Shown piece by piece: positions 10,901-23,459 of a DNA stretch of 64,000 bases; position 1 is the stretch's first letter, and the number at the start of each line of letters is the position of its first letter. This stretch comes from Nymphalis io (Eukaryota > Arthropoda > Insecta > Lepidoptera > Nymphalidae): NCBI RefSeq assembly GCF_905147045.1, contig NC_065899.1:4042501-4106500 (forward strand), read 5' to 3'. The notes below the pieces were generated by a model, which did no database searches, was not told the DNA's origin, and saw nothing but the letters and a program-made list of their open reading frames with translations. The position numbers and the translations under genes are program-made.

Positions 10901-13752
10901 TCAAAAACGGAGACCAAAAAGAAAAAATCAATTAGCTTATTTTATAAAACAAATTAATACATTAAAGCACACTCATATATTGTGCGTTATTTAAAAAAAA
11001 ACGAAAATTGATATAACATTACTATTACCAAAGATTTGAAAACTAAAATAAATTGTATGCAATACTTTATAAGCCCTTTCGAATTTCGAATGAAATCGTT
11101 TGGTAGACGTCTATTTTAAAGTATAACTTCAGTAGATATAGCCAGGGTACGGCGCGTAATTAAAGCGATGAGGAATAATTCATGGCGGACAAAACGAGGA
11201 TTTTAATACGTAAATGAAATAATTCCTCAGATTGATGACGCGATACCTCGCGCCTTTCTCGTTTTTTCCCGTTCGAGTTTTTAATTATATTTTATGGACT
11301 CGCGATTCGCAATTTACCGGATTAACTTCGTTTAGATGGAATCGAGCATTTTAATTACTTTATCCCGCGACGGATTGCTTTTTTGTTACATTGGTTTTTT
11401 TTTTGAATTTCGAACCTCAAGTTTATGGTCCCTAGTTAAATATTTTTAATTTTAATTAAGACAACTTTATTTAATTGTGAAAAAATCTCAGTTAATTTAT
11501 AGCCCTTAAGATGTAAATTATATCTCTGAAACAGACGCGGGTGCTGTTGTTGATAATGTCCAGCTTAGAAAAACTTTACTGATGATCAAAACGTTAACAC
11601 TTTTAAGACTTTTAAGATTATTTCTTTATTTTATGCTATAGTCATGCTTAGAACAGTTTAAAGTATAAAACAATATCTACCCGTAAATATTGTATTTGTA
11701 TATTGATCAAAATTAAAAAGTACAAATATGTTGGCAGAAGTAGTTTTCAAATAAACGATTTATTGATATAATACTCGTATTCACTTATTTATTTATTGAT
11801 CAGACAATATTAATGATCAAAAATTTACATTAATAGAATCCAAAGGATAACCTTCCCTTATCACTAATTTTCAAATAAATTCGAGGCTAAAAAAACTGTT
11901 GAAAATATAACATACTAAATAGTAATATTTCTAAAATTAAATTAATTATACAAGTTATAAGGGAGAAAAAAACACAAAGTAACTAGCGTATATTTTTAAT
12001 CTGCAGTATTTATGTGTATGTATGGTCGCGTACAGTGTAATGTGTTTCAAAATGATGTGCGTTTCATTTTATAAGCAGAGACGACATGCGAGCAAACAGC
12101 CTCCCTCAGGAACTAAACTTTTCGTCCACCTAGCGACAATATTTGAAAGTTATTTCAGCATTCACAGCCCTCATAGGCACCGTTAAAATTTTCCCTGCGT
12201 CCTTATTCATAATATACATATTAAACATCCCTTTCATACATCTATGTTACACGTTGAGAGTGAACGAGATAGGAATATTTGCAAACTGACATCTCTGAAT
12301 TAACGGTGGTCGGCTTATGATAATTTACATATTTAGGTGAAATTAACCTCGCTGTGTTAAATTGTATTATGAATATTAATAGCCGTGCGTGTGCGAATAA
12401 TGTAATATATTATATGGTTAAGCAGAAGCCCGTCTTTATGGCTCAGATTTTGTTATAAAATTATGATGGTCTTATAAACAAGATATAAAGTTTCAGTTAA
12501 TTCATTTTTACTTCATTTATAAATATAATAAAATAAAATGGGTTATGTTATTTTCAACTGAGACATGAAAAATATACCGATGATCTAAATTAAATTCACT
12601 GAATATTTCAAAACAATTATGTAACACAAATCATATTTATTAATATCATATTATTTATTTTTTGTTACAAATTTAATTTTCATGTTTCTCGTTATTATAA
12701 TTTGTTAATTCGTTAGATTTCTTCTCCGTATATTAAACAGTAGAAATGCCCAAAACGACCCGAGGCAAAACTTTGAAAGGCACGAGGTTTATTTGGTTAT
12801 CTAATAAAATATTACGAGCTTGACAAGTGCCTCGTAGCACCCTGGTGGCCTTTCTTACCTTCGGTTATAGCCCCTTAAGCAACTCCAAGTAAAAATGTGG
12901 GTATAAAGAAAATGGCGGATGCGCTTTTTAAATAATATATTATAAAATCCTTTAAAAAAATTACTATTTTGGAAACGTCCAATTTTTAGTCCGTTTCTTT
13001 ATATTATATATATTTATATGGCTAAATTATAACATCTAAGAAGAAAATGTACGTATAATAAGGTAATATAAAAATATATTGATTTTATTTCAAATAAAGT
13101 ACTTTAAACTATTTTATTTAACACGATTGTACTTTTAATACCTATCCAAAGTTCTTATACCTTTCAAAGTTTTTATCCAGATCAAACAGACTCTTAATAA
13201 ATTATCAAAATATGAGGGTGATTGAAAAAAATCTAATACCCCCTGGAAATTTGACCTAAGAAAATTAAATAAAACACTGTAAAAAAAAGTAACTTATTGC
13301 GGCAAATAATCTGAAGGGCGGTAAAAATGTGAGGGGATTTAAATTTAATTTTCGAACTGGAACGACATGGAATATCCCTCGTGGCGGAGTTCCAAGTTCA
13401 AATGTCGTATAAAAATATCTTTTAAAAGTACAACCTGAAAAAAAATATATAATTTGAACGTTAAATGCGAAGTCTTAATGTGCCGGCTCTTATTGCCGTG
13501 GGAATGATTTGGGAACAAATTGGAAAAATTTCTTTCGAATATTTAAAAAAAACAATCGTGTTCTAGATGAAAATTAGATTTTGAATATTCTTGATATTGT
13601 TATTTTTATTTAACATTATTGATAAATTATTCATAAGTTTTATCAAATAATCTTCACATAACAAAACCAATTTTAAAAATATAATGATTCTACTTGCGGC
13701 GATAACTAATATTAAGAAGAACATTTTATCTATTTTTTAAATTCATATACGT
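10901..13752. other. Non-coding with several candidate conserved islands
   Basis: No repeat family or gene. Islands of mixed composition lie at 11095-11395, 12060-12380, 12745-12900 and 13300-13400. The first contains TTAATTA and GATTAA words typical of homeodomain sites. The rest is AT-rich. Confidence 0.4.
11150..11395. promoter_or_regulatory. Candidate cis-regulatory island
   Basis: Even composition with CGATACCTCGCGCCTTTCTC, ATTTACCGGATTAACTTCG and several TAATT cores. An imperfect dyad (GAGGAATAATTCAT ... ATGAAATAATTCCTC) spans about 11170-11229. No coding frame. Function is inferred from composition and motif density only. Confidence 0.25.
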
Positions 13753-13755
13753 TGG

Positions 13756-13975
13756 CAGACAAGCAATTTAAATGGTGACCATGGCATAAACGTTGGCACT
13801 GCAAAAAATATCCACCGTCCCTTACATATTCAATGCGCCACCAGCCTTGGGAACTAGGATGTTCCTCATACCTGTAATTACACTGGCTCACTCACCCTTC
13901 AATCTGTACAACAATACTAAGTAGGGAGGTAGAATATATGATGAGTGGGTGGTACCTACCCTGACGGGATTGCAT
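13756..13975 (-). mobile_element. Lep-A copy, old, both ends worn
   Basis: Recognisable by CAATGCGCCACCAGCCTTGG, TGTAATTACACTGGCTCACT and TGATGAGTGGGTGGTACC. The 3' A tail and the CATCAGGTGG block are largely lost. Confidence 0.8.
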
Positions 13976-16900
13976 TTGATAAAATTCTCAATATTGCTGA
14001 TATTGAGAATTAAAATTAAACTTAGAAATAAATAATAATAAGAATACTCGCATAATAAAGTCAATTTAAAATTATATTTTGAAACTATTATGTAGATTTG
14101 AAAATATTTATAATAAGATAAACAAAACATTAAAAGGTATCCCTCGACGGGACGCGACTTGTACTTGGTAATTAACAGGGTCTCCTCAGGGATGGGCCGG
14201 GGTCCAGTAATATATTATATTTCAGATGACACTCCGCTCTGAGGGTCGATGTTTTGAAGGATCGTAATCACAATGCCAAATGTTTAGATACTGGAACGTA
14301 ACACATTATTATGAATATATTTAACGAAGACATTTTGTTTCGTATTTCATTCTATACCTATTAAAATATATACTTATGTAAATTGTATATTTCTTCGATC
14401 ACAGTAAAACTTTTCACACGTATAGTTTTTTTAATGGAGATAATTTACCATACTAACTACTTATAGGTGGCTCTGCAGCACATTAAAGTCTATACCAACC
14501 TGCTCATGGGCATGATAATTTGTTTAGCCAGTTTATGGCATTCGTAGTTTATTATATTAGTTTTTCTAATATAATAAAATTAAATACATTTATTGTTATA
14601 TTTTTTTTAATTATTATAAATATTAAAATTCATCCCTATAAATTTATTTACATAAGAATTGCCATTATAAAAAATATACAAAAAACAACTACTGTTGATA
14701 TCATGGCCGCGATGGCACATGATGCCACCGAATGGTGGCACGAATGAAAGCACTAATTCCCCTTTTAATTGCAAAAAATATTGTATTTTATGTCATCAAT
14801 CTATACAAAAAATAACTGAGAGGCTCTAAACTTCCCGATTCTATTTCGATCCAACTAAGACCGAACCGCAACTTGATTGTTGTGTTAGTAGAATAGGAAA
14901 ACGCTAACGATTATGTTTCGATTCGATTGCGATAAAGTGAAAAATTATTCGTAGAATTGAATGTGATTGGAACAATTTACATTAAAAAGTTTACATTGAG
15001 TAATATGTTGTAAAAAAATGTATTTGCTAGTTTTATATCTAAGAAATCCAGCTAACTACAATATCTACTTGATTACAAGGAAAATGTATATTTCCCCTAC
15101 AATCTGCTCGTAATTTAATTTTCATAGTTTACTGCGCACGAAGTTTTTACGATGAACGATACTTCTTTAAGTCCTACGTCGTAACATTTACACGAGACTA
15201 TAGACTACGATCTTTCCGTTCAAATTGCGACCTTAATACTTTAATAATAAGAACTATAGATTTATTATTTTTACTGAGTTGACTGTATAAAGTAGACGGC
15301 GATTAATTCTTAAATGTTAGATGAGGCGTAAAGTCTTTTGTAACGTCGTTGTATGTTGTACTAAGATTGACGGGGATTGCAGCTCTCGGCGAAATTACGA
15401 CAAATTGTTATATTATTTTTATATAACAACAATTTGTTGTTTAACATTTCTGCTTATAATATTAATTTACATCGTAATGAAAAGCAAATGTCAAACAACG
15501 TTAACATGTGTTACGTATCTACAAACCAGTAACAGGGCAGCGTGGTGGAATAATTTCCAAATATACCATTTGCGTACCTTGAAAGGATATTTTTTGTAAA
15601 CATATTATAGTTGTGTACATACTTGTAAACATTGTGTACTAAATATACGAACTTATATATTTTAAGTATAAATTTATTATTTTATATTTATCAATTTTAC
15701 TCGAAGCTTTCTGAAACACTGTTCATGAACTTGGCTTTGAATTGAATGGTCATTGGATAGTTAATCTTGAAAAATGAAGGTCCCATACTGCGTTTTAGCT
15801 GCGTTTTTATTTACTAATAGACATTATTATTATTTAATGTGTATGTTTTTGATGATACAATTAGTTGCAGATCATTAATTTATCAAAACTTAAATTTAAA
15901 TATTACATTCGCAGGAGTTGATAGAAAATAATCAAATGCAACCCATGCGACAATTCCTATATTATATATTTGTAACTTTTAATATAATGTTTTTGTTATA
16001 ACAATAAAACATTTTATTTCTATATAACTCGTAATAAAGGTGAACAACTCCTAAATCTTGTCCGGACATCTTTATAAGCGCTACTTCACCCCTATTGCTT
16101 AGCTGGAATTACGAATTACATGATAAGGACAGCAGAAAAATGTATGCAGATATTTTATCTATTATAATTTATAGTATACACAAAAACTATTTAATTATGA
16201 AAAACAATGTTGACACAAATGTATATATAATGTTGTATCTTATAGTCTACTCAATGAAATAAATGATATATTAAAATAAATGTTTGTTTGAATGTGCTAA
16301 TTTCAAGATCTCCAAGACCGATTTGAGATAATATTGCTTTTGTTATTATACTATTTATTAAGAAAGGCCAATATAAAATCATGCCTATGGCTGCGGGTGG
16401 AACAGAAACGCTGAACGCATGTGAAACCTAGTCATTGGTAGCCATAGGAGTAAGTTATAAAATAAAGGAAAATAAATAAATTAAATTTACATGAGACTGT
16501 GAGGTGACAAAAGAAAATTAATCGAATCTGGTCAAAAAAGTTGGGTAATTTTCGACCATATACGATACTTTTCGCAATATTTAATTAAACTTGGCATTGT
16601 GATAGCATTACTCGATCAACATATATCTCATACATAACAACAGATTACGAATCGAAATAACTGACTTATTAATGAATAACACATATCATTTAAGAAAGTC
16701 AATTATAAACTAAAATTATTTAATGTAACTTTTGGACTTTACGTGGAAAACAGACTGTATTTAAGCACCTTAAATAAAATTAAAATAAATTTATTAAAAT
16801 TCTGATAACATTTTACATTCTAACCGTACATTCAACATTCATCTCGACGGCCCATAACTAGTGTTTTTCACGCAAGTTTTATGTGCTATTATTTGCTACG

Positions 16901-17110
16901 AGATATAAAAGTAATCCGGTCGGACGTTACAGTCTGACCGGCTCATCCGGACCATATAAAAGGCTGCAACAGAATCCCTTTATGTTGTATTCGACAGTAA
17001 AATCTGTGTCTATATATTGTTTATTTACTTACATTTAGGAATTATTTTATGAAAATATTATGCATTCTTACTATTTGATCATATAACTGTGTTTTTATTT
17101 GATATTTAAA
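13976..17110. other. AT-rich non-coding, nothing recognised as a gene
   Basis: Small mixed patches occur at 14145-14260, 15130-15400 and 16380-16450. A GC-rich dyad plus TATA-like word lies at 16913-16963. Plus frames at 14520-14747 and 15321-15599 have no recognisable domains. Confidence 0.45.
16913..16963 (+). promoter_or_regulatory. GC dyad followed by a TATA-box-like element
   Basis: ATCCGGTCGGAC and GTCTGACCGGCT form a near-perfect inverted repeat around GTTACA (about 16914-16942). A second CATCCGGACC follows, then TATAAAAGG at 16955. The layout resembles a core promoter, but no exon or start codon with coding sequence follows, so it may be chance or the start of an unseen transcript. 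Confidence 0.25.
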
Positions 17111-17122
17111 TATACTTATTAT

Positions 17123-17241
17123 ATATATATTTCCACCAACACGCATTGGAGCAGCGTGGTGGAATAAGCTCCAAACCTTCTCCTCAGAAAGAGGAGAGGA
17201 GGCCATTAGCCCAGCAGTGGGACATTCATATGCTGTTACGG
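17123..17241 (+). mobile_element. Metulj SINE, 5'-truncated, with 12-bp TSD
   Basis: Retains TTCCACCAACACGCATTGGA through CCCAGCAGTGGGACATTCAT and the tail start. TATACTTATTAT at 17111-17122 is repeated exactly at 17242-17253. Lacking the tRNA promoter, this copy is dead on arrival. Confidence 0.92.
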
Positions 17242-17324
17242 TATACTTATTATGTATTTAGAGGTATTTTTAATAACAGATACTAAAGTTTCGCAGTTAA
17301 ATTCTTAAAAAATACTTTAAAAGT

Positions 17325-17547
17325 GGCAGTGGGCAGAACACAGATGTCAACCGATGGTCGTGGGTTTAATTTCAAGCACAAATTTCAGTTGTGCAAAATT
17401 TATATTAATTTCATAACTGGGGCATAACACCTTAGTTCGCAAGGTGGTTAATATTTCTACGCCACATCCATATCTTTGGGCGGTGGTGGCCACTTACCAT
17501 CAGGTGATCCATTAGCCGTCCACGTTCATACATTAAAAAAAAAACTT
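17325..17547 (+). mobile_element. Degenerate SINE/Lep-A composite
   Basis: 17355-17385 resembles a Metulj head (ACCGATGGTCGTGGGTTTAA, CAAGCAC). From about 17420 the sequence follows the Lep-A 3' part (ACCTTAGTTCGCAAGGTGG, GTGGCCACTTACCATCAGG, tail of A). Whether this is one chimeric element or two old neighbours cannot be decided by eye. Confidence 0.6.
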
Positions 17548-20500
17548 CTTCTTGGTGTTGAATGTCATTAAAAGAACCTACACGTGAATTAGTGCACATT
17601 TATAATAGCAGCCGCGATTTCAAATAATGCGTAACAAAAACGAAATCCAAATTATTTATGTGAGGCTAATCCCTGATACGTTTGTGTATATATTTATGAA
17701 CCTGGCGTTTTCATAATCATATCAATCTGCAATTAATATTGTATGTTCTAAATATTATACTATTTTATATACAAGATTCTCACATGATTTTTTTATAAAT
17801 AATGCACTTAAAAATATTTTTATATCGTTCTAGTATTAGAGATTAAAAACTTTTCTATTTTCAATTTACGGTTTTGGGTCCAAGTTATTTGTGAGCCGCT
17901 CATCCATTATTATTTCAATTATTAAATAGTGCACGGATACTTTATACTGTGTTAAAAATAAAAACTACATTACTCACATTTATTTATTAGTTTTCATAAC
18001 TTCAAAATATTGACTAAAATTTATATTTTTAGTTAATATTTTATAATAATTCCTGTCTGCGGATGAAATATAGCACAAAATATAAAAATATTTTTATAAT
18101 ATATTCAATATTAAGGACTAATTTAACCCTGTACTATTTTTGAATGAAAAGAGCTGCTACTTTAATTATATACATTATATACGATATACAAGCCTTAAAT
18201 AGATTTCCAATCCTCCTTATTAATATAATTGGGAGGCCTAAACCCAGCAGTAGCAAATTTACGGTGTAGTCTTCTTTTTGTACTTTATATATCTTGTCTT
18301 ATTAACCCTTTATATTTATTTAGGTCCTTGTTTATTGAATTCGTTCAGAATTGTTCGCGTAAATTGTAAAATGGGACATCAACTATTCACGTTTCTCATA
18401 TAAGTTACTCCTACCACGTATTACTCACTGCAATCCAAAACCCATTTTCTGTCATAAATAAAACAGGTCTCGGGCGCCCCATACCTTTCAATTTCTACAT
18501 AGTACAAACAATATTCCCGGGCCAATACTAAACAACTGTCATTTTATTTTATCACCAGGCTTTCGCGTAAACTCTCTCGCTAGTGATAAATTTTAATGTT
18601 ACAGTACGAAATATAGTCGCGTGGTAAGGGTAAAACAGCAGTAGAATTCTTTATGTTAGCTAAGATGTGTAACGTTAAATGTTTCCGCGTCAAATTCAAT
18701 ACTTAATTCTAAAATAAAAAATTACAATGTGAAAAATTAAATAGTAATATTTCATATGCTATCGAGTTAACACATAGATTTTTTACGTCTCTACATTGTT
18801 TCTGCGCGCTTCGTTTTTAATACGATAAAAATTGGATAAAAATATAAAAATAAAAATGCAAAAAATATCATTATCTGCAAAACTATCACATAAGAAAAAC
18901 GTTGCGCTTCCCGGTAATCCTTAACTGCTACCTTAATCATGTTTGTAATTCTGTTTTTAGTTTTTTATAGTGAACAAATTATACGGAATGTTATCCACAA
19001 TGCCATTTCAGTATGGCAATAAAAATAAAGATAACAACTTTTAAGTATTACTTATTGAAACTAACATTCAATATAATTGCAAATTATGAAATATTAGAGA
19101 TATTTTAGAAACAAATGAGTGTTTTAATGATAGGTACTGTTTAAAAAACGCTGAAGTTAAATCCTTTGGGAGGCTATAACATTATGCATGCCGCGCTTCG
19201 TTGTGTAAGATTAACCCATTGTAAAAGTGTCTTTTAACAAACTCTTACAACTTTTAAACTCCGCCGTGTCTCAAATCTCGAATCGGTCTCAGGAGGTTTC
19301 CTGTAAAAAATTAACGTACAAAAAGTCGAAAAATAAAGTTTGAAATGTCCCCTTTCGCGAGTAAACATTTTAGCCGCTTGAAAGTACAGAATTAAAATTA
19401 AAAATGTTCGAATAGGAATTCTATGTTGACGGAAAATTTCTATATAATAATTTAAAAAATAGTAGGTTATTTAAAATAAGTTAAATAATTAGCATACTAT
19501 ATCAAATTGATATACAATTTTCACATTTTTATATTTAATATTAGAGGATATGTAGGTAGCATGTTCATATGTTCTATACTTTTCTTGATATAATAAAAGT
19601 GCTAAGTTAACGTAGTCTGGAGAAAAATATCGGTCCAGGTATTTTCCAAGCAAACGCTGCTTAACTATAATTACAGATACACGATAAGTTTTTACATGTA
19701 ACATAATACGTTTTCTCCAAAATGTCTAAATAGATGTCGCCCACAAAATTTTCATCTTTTCTTTTAATAATTAAAGTTAGGATAAACTTTATGATCAGGA
19801 TGTATTTTTAAGTCATTTTGTCAAATTAAAGTGTAAATATCATAATATGAACCACCACGATTATGCAAGCAACAACCGCGCTTAATTCATGTTGAATTCA
19901 TTAAGTTTGAAAAGGTGCCGTAACTAGGTGTCTTGATAATTTAATCCTTACAGGATTGCCCAATTAAAATGTTCCCAACGACTTTTTAAATATTCACCAC
20001 GGCGAAGGGTTAAAACAAGCCTAAAAACGAGGTAAAATTTACAACTCCTGTGAGAATTTATTCGAATATAATGACATTTTAGGTGTCGATTAGTAAAAGT
20101 TTGCTCGAAAAGTTTGACAGGCGCATTAGAGGATTTTAGCCGTCGATACAAAATGTAAATAATATCGAAATACCAATGCGTTTCTTTATCTAAATGTGAA
20201 TATAAAACTTATTGAGGAGAGAATATATACTTCTATTCTTTTAAAAATCAAATATATAAAATAATTAATGTAGTAGTATAAATATTATACATAACCGATG
20301 TTATTCAATAACTACTTAAAAACTTTTAAAATATGTTACCAAATTTATAATAATTATATTTACTGTGTCTTAGGATCTTTATATTTTAGCTAAAGTTATG
20401 TATCATATGCAAAGTTGCGGTAACTTACGGTATTTGAGCATTTCCGTATGCATATTATTTTACTAGGTTTTTGAAGAAATATGATTAAGAAAGAAATGTA

Positions 20501-21349
20501 ATTTAATAAAATTACGAATAGAATTTCATTTTCGTTGTGTATTATTATGATATCTTTAAAATATATTCTTATGAGACTTAAGTACCTATAGATAATAGTT
20601 TTTCAAGGTTACATTCTGAGTATAAACAAAAAACCACTTTAGATACCTAGCCTACCTAGATACCTTTATTATACCCTACAAGTTAGTTCAAATGTTAAAA
20701 CCGAAAAGCGCAAGAGGTAATAAAAATGATCAAATTAAATTCAACTTTAAAATTTTATATAAAACACAAGTTTCAGTATATAACAAAACGAAACTTAAAT
20801 GATCACAACGAATACATCCCGTAGACTACAAAACTAGCTATATCTCATCTCAATCTCAACAAAAGCAATACTACACCTAGGTACCCATAAAGTTACATAG
20901 TTTTAATGATAAATAAGGTCGGTTGTAATGATAATAACTCCAAAAAAAAATCAAAGAAAAAATTGTGTAGAATTAAGAAAGAACATTCAAAATTAGGAAG
21001 TAGGTACCTACCTTATTATTCCAGATAAAGCATTTGACGATAATTTCTTAACATATTAACCTGGCTCTTGTCTTTGCATAACTGCCATACCTATCTCTGT
21101 CTATGTCAAGTTTTTATTCTTTGTTTTCTAAAGTACGATAAGCAGATGCCCACTGCCTGAATGATTGTTTATTTTGATTTCTAGAAATGATTCTAATGAT
21201 TTCTATGAATCTTAGTATAGTTTATAGTGATATCTTAATACCACCTAAATAGTTTCTGACAAGTTATTTGGTAAAATGTTCATTTGTCCTACATTTGTTG
21301 TCAAGCACTAAGTAACATTTATTACTACTGGTGTCGTTCTGACGTGAGT
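17548..21349. other. AT-rich non-coding with scattered mixed islands
   Basis: Islands at 18375-18620, 18890-18960, 19175-19400 and 19855-20145 are more complex than the surroundings. No splice-bounded frame, tRNA or known repeat was recognised. Antisense frames at 19489-19704 and 19948-20151 lack family features. Confidence 0.4.
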
Positions 21350-21512
21350 CGTCTGAGTGAGCCAGTGTAACTACAGGCATTCCCTTGTATAACATAACAT
21401 CTTGGTTTTTAAGATTGATGACGTATTGCTAATGCAAGTAATGGTCAATATCTCTCACACCGCCAATGTCTTTGGGCGGAAGTGACTATATACCATCTGT
21501 CCATCCATCTAG
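21350..21512 (+). mobile_element. Lep-A copy, old 3' half
   Basis: Starts near CTGAGTGAGCCAGTGTAACT and runs to ATACCATCTGTCCATCC. Identity to the family is patchy and the A tail is gone. Confidence 0.72.
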
Positions 21513-21708
21513 GTAGAAAATTAGTTTTTCTGTATATACTTACATATTTCTTGTGTTATTATTAAATACACAAAATATTTAGTGATATGTGAGAATTATG
21601 TGCGCACTTGTTATCGATATACATATCACTTATCAGCATTAAAAAATGTAGATACCTCTTAATTATGTAAATGTATGTCACAATATTGTAAATGTACCCA
21701 CTTATAGG

Positions 21709-21761
21709 AATACAAATAAATAAATTATAAATTAATAAATTATAATTTATTTATTTGTATC
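21709..21761. repeat. 21-bp perfect palindrome arms
   Basis: ATACAAATAAATAAATTATA (21710-21729) is followed, after a short AT spacer, by its exact complement at 21741-21760. One more A-T pair at 21730/21740 makes a 21-bp stem with a 9-nt loop. It lies 240 bp upstream of tRNA-Met. Not a known transposon end to my eye. Confidence 0.75.
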
Positions 21762-22002
21762 CCTGAACTTAATATCTTTATAGTTCTAGCTGCGTGTCTT
21801 GCATTCATCTTTTTTATAGATTAACATATAAATTTACCTATAAATCACAATATCGAAACAAAACTAATGCAAGAATGTCATATAATGTGATTTTATATGA
21901 TATTTTTTCATTATTTACTTTTATTACATTTTCTTTTATATATTTTTGTTGCTTAAAAATGTATAATAACAAATAGTTCATAATTTAACCATTAATCAAT
22001 AA

Positions 22003-22075
22003 GCCTCGGTAGCGCAGAAGGCAGCGCGTAAGTCTCATAATCTTAAGGTCGTGAGTTCGATCCTCACCCGGGGCA
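22003..22075 (+). tRNA. tRNA-Met (CAT), elongator
   Basis: A 73-nt cloverleaf. The acceptor GCCTCGG pairs with CCGGGGC (one U-G pair), and the discriminator A is at 22075. The D stem is GCGC/GCGC, and the anticodon loop CTCATAA has CAT at 22036-22038. The T stem GTGAG/CTCAC encloses TTCGATC. Box A lies at about 22010-22021 and box B at about 22054-22063. There is no intron and no encoded CCA. Elongator rather than initiator is inferred from the close resemblance to the insect elongator tRNA-Met sequence; the acceptor starts G1-C72. It is not part of a SINE: no family tail follows, and a Pol III terminator does. It should be transcribed by Pol III and carry methionine to internal AUG codons. 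Confidence 0.95.
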
Positions 22076-22077
22076 TA

Positions 22078-22083
22078 TTTTTT
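22078..22083 (+). terminator. Pol III T6 terminator of tRNA-Met
   Basis: A run of six T starts two bases after the discriminator base of the tRNA, the expected place for RNA polymerase III to stop. Confidence 0.85.
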
Positions 22084-22331
22084 ATTATAATGTAGGAAAT
22101 TTTATTTTTTGAATATTTTTATTGTAATGTTAATATAAGTTTTGATGAACGCTTACTACAAATAAGATCACAAAGCATAACTTATTTTTATCGGCAATAT
22201 TATTTTTCCTTATACTAACTTCTCCGGTCTGGTCTGGTGCCTAGTGATATTTGAAGTATTATTCATTTTTTATTACTTATGTTACAATTATTATTTAAAA
22301 ACATTTTTCCAGACTCTAATTAAAGCTTATA

Positions 22332-22484
22332 GCGCCATCTAGTAAAATATCTTTGAATGTGTGAACTTTAGTGTAATACGCCATCTATTGTATATTTTGT
22401 GCACTATCTCCTGAGCTTTTCTAACTACCACGTTTTTTAAAGTATACCGTATCGTTCTTTATGCTTGTGGCAATAGATGGCATT
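22332..22484. promoter_or_regulatory. Cluster of three AGATGGC-type motifs, possible insulator
   Basis: Three copies of an AGATGGC core lie within about 150 bp, 250-400 bp past tRNA-Met: GCGCCATCTAGT at 22332-22343 (minus sense ACTAGATGGCGC), CGCCATCTATTG at 22379-22390 and AATAGATGGCATT at 22472-22484. The first matches the CTCF core pattern (YAGRKGGCRC) at every position; the other two deviate after GGC. Binding is inference. The same word also occurs inside some lepidopteran repeats, which is the main alternative. Confidence 0.35.
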
Positions 22485-22837
22485 GTTAATAATTTTAATT
22501 ATATAAAAATATATATTTTTTGTAATAATTCATGTATAATAAAACAGTTTAAATACGTGTAATTGGCAAAATATTTTGCGCTCAACCAGCTTAACTACAA
22601 CGTGGAAATAAAAATATAAAATAATTGTTTATCTTTATTTGTCAATTTTAATGAGCGTACACTTTTTTTAACACGCTTTTTTGTAATCTGACTTACATTA
22701 ACATTGATAGGCCAAAATCTTAAATTATTATATTTACTAACATTATCACATTATGTCGATCTGCAATAATATAGATATATAATAAATCAAAAATGTCATA
22801 GTATTTAATTAACAGACTTATGTAAATTAAAGGAAAG
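22485..22837. other. AT-rich non-coding, nothing recognised
   Basis: Short spacer between the AGATGGC motif cluster and a LINE 3' tail. Confidence 0.5.
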
Positions 22838-22986
22838 AAGTAAGTACTAAATTTCTTGCCGGTTTTTTTCGGTAGAATCTACGTTCCGAACCTATGGTAG
22901 TTTCACATTTAATTCAATACTGTACCAAACATGGCAATTCAAGACTGCTTTTATGAGCATACTTGAGTAAATAATATTTTATGTTG
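22838..22986 (+). mobile_element. LINE-type 3' tail (CTTGCCGGTT...GAGTAAATAATATTTTATG)
   Basis: The run TTCTTGCCGGTTTTTTTCGG, AGAATCTACGTTCCGAACC, GGTAGTTTCACATTTAATTC and a TTGAGTAAATAATATTTTAT end is the widespread lepidopteran retroelement 3' end that usually finishes in (TTTGA)n. Here the terminal simple repeat is reduced to a few units. No coding part is present, consistent with strong 5' truncation. Confidence 0.8.
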
Positions 22987-23156
22987 ATTATTCGTTATTA
23001 AATTTAAATTATGTTCGAACCAATAATATGTACCTACTGGCTATAAGAACCAGAAATTCCAAAATTAAAAAAATAATTTATTAATAGACTAACTTTAGAA
23101 TAAGTACTATACTTTAGTACAAGAAGATGAAATTTACCCTTATCGCGACAATAGTC

Positions 23157-23215
23157 TAAATTAGAAGCGGGTGAAATTGCGAAGCGCAGCTACTTTTATA
23201 AAATTATACATTAGA
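23157..23215 (-). mobile_element. Fragment of short element E (GTAGCTGCGCTTCGC)
   Basis: On minus it reads AGTAGCTGCGCTTCGCAATT then TCACCCGC, like the head of the very common lepidopteran element with AGCTGCGCC..CCCGCG. Only about 55 bp are recognisable. Confidence 0.45.
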
Positions 23216-23459
23216 AACTTCGAAACGCACTGCATCTTCTGGAATAAGCTTTGTTTAATATTGGTTTAATTGTTTTTTCTGTTAGACATTACAAAAGGTC
23301 TCGTCATTTATTAGTTTAGGTATTTTTATTGACACATGATTGCAATGGTATTTTTCAATTTTAGGAATTATATTAATCCTTATTTGAAATAAAGAATTCT
23401 TATAAATTTCTTAATATTTTTATATGGCCAGGTCTCAACTCTTAGTAATATTATGGTAA

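Noticed and set aside
15534..15562. GGCAGCGTGGTGGAATAATT, similar to a piece of Metulj
   Set aside because: Under 30 bp of similarity with no continuation on either side; too short to call an insertion.
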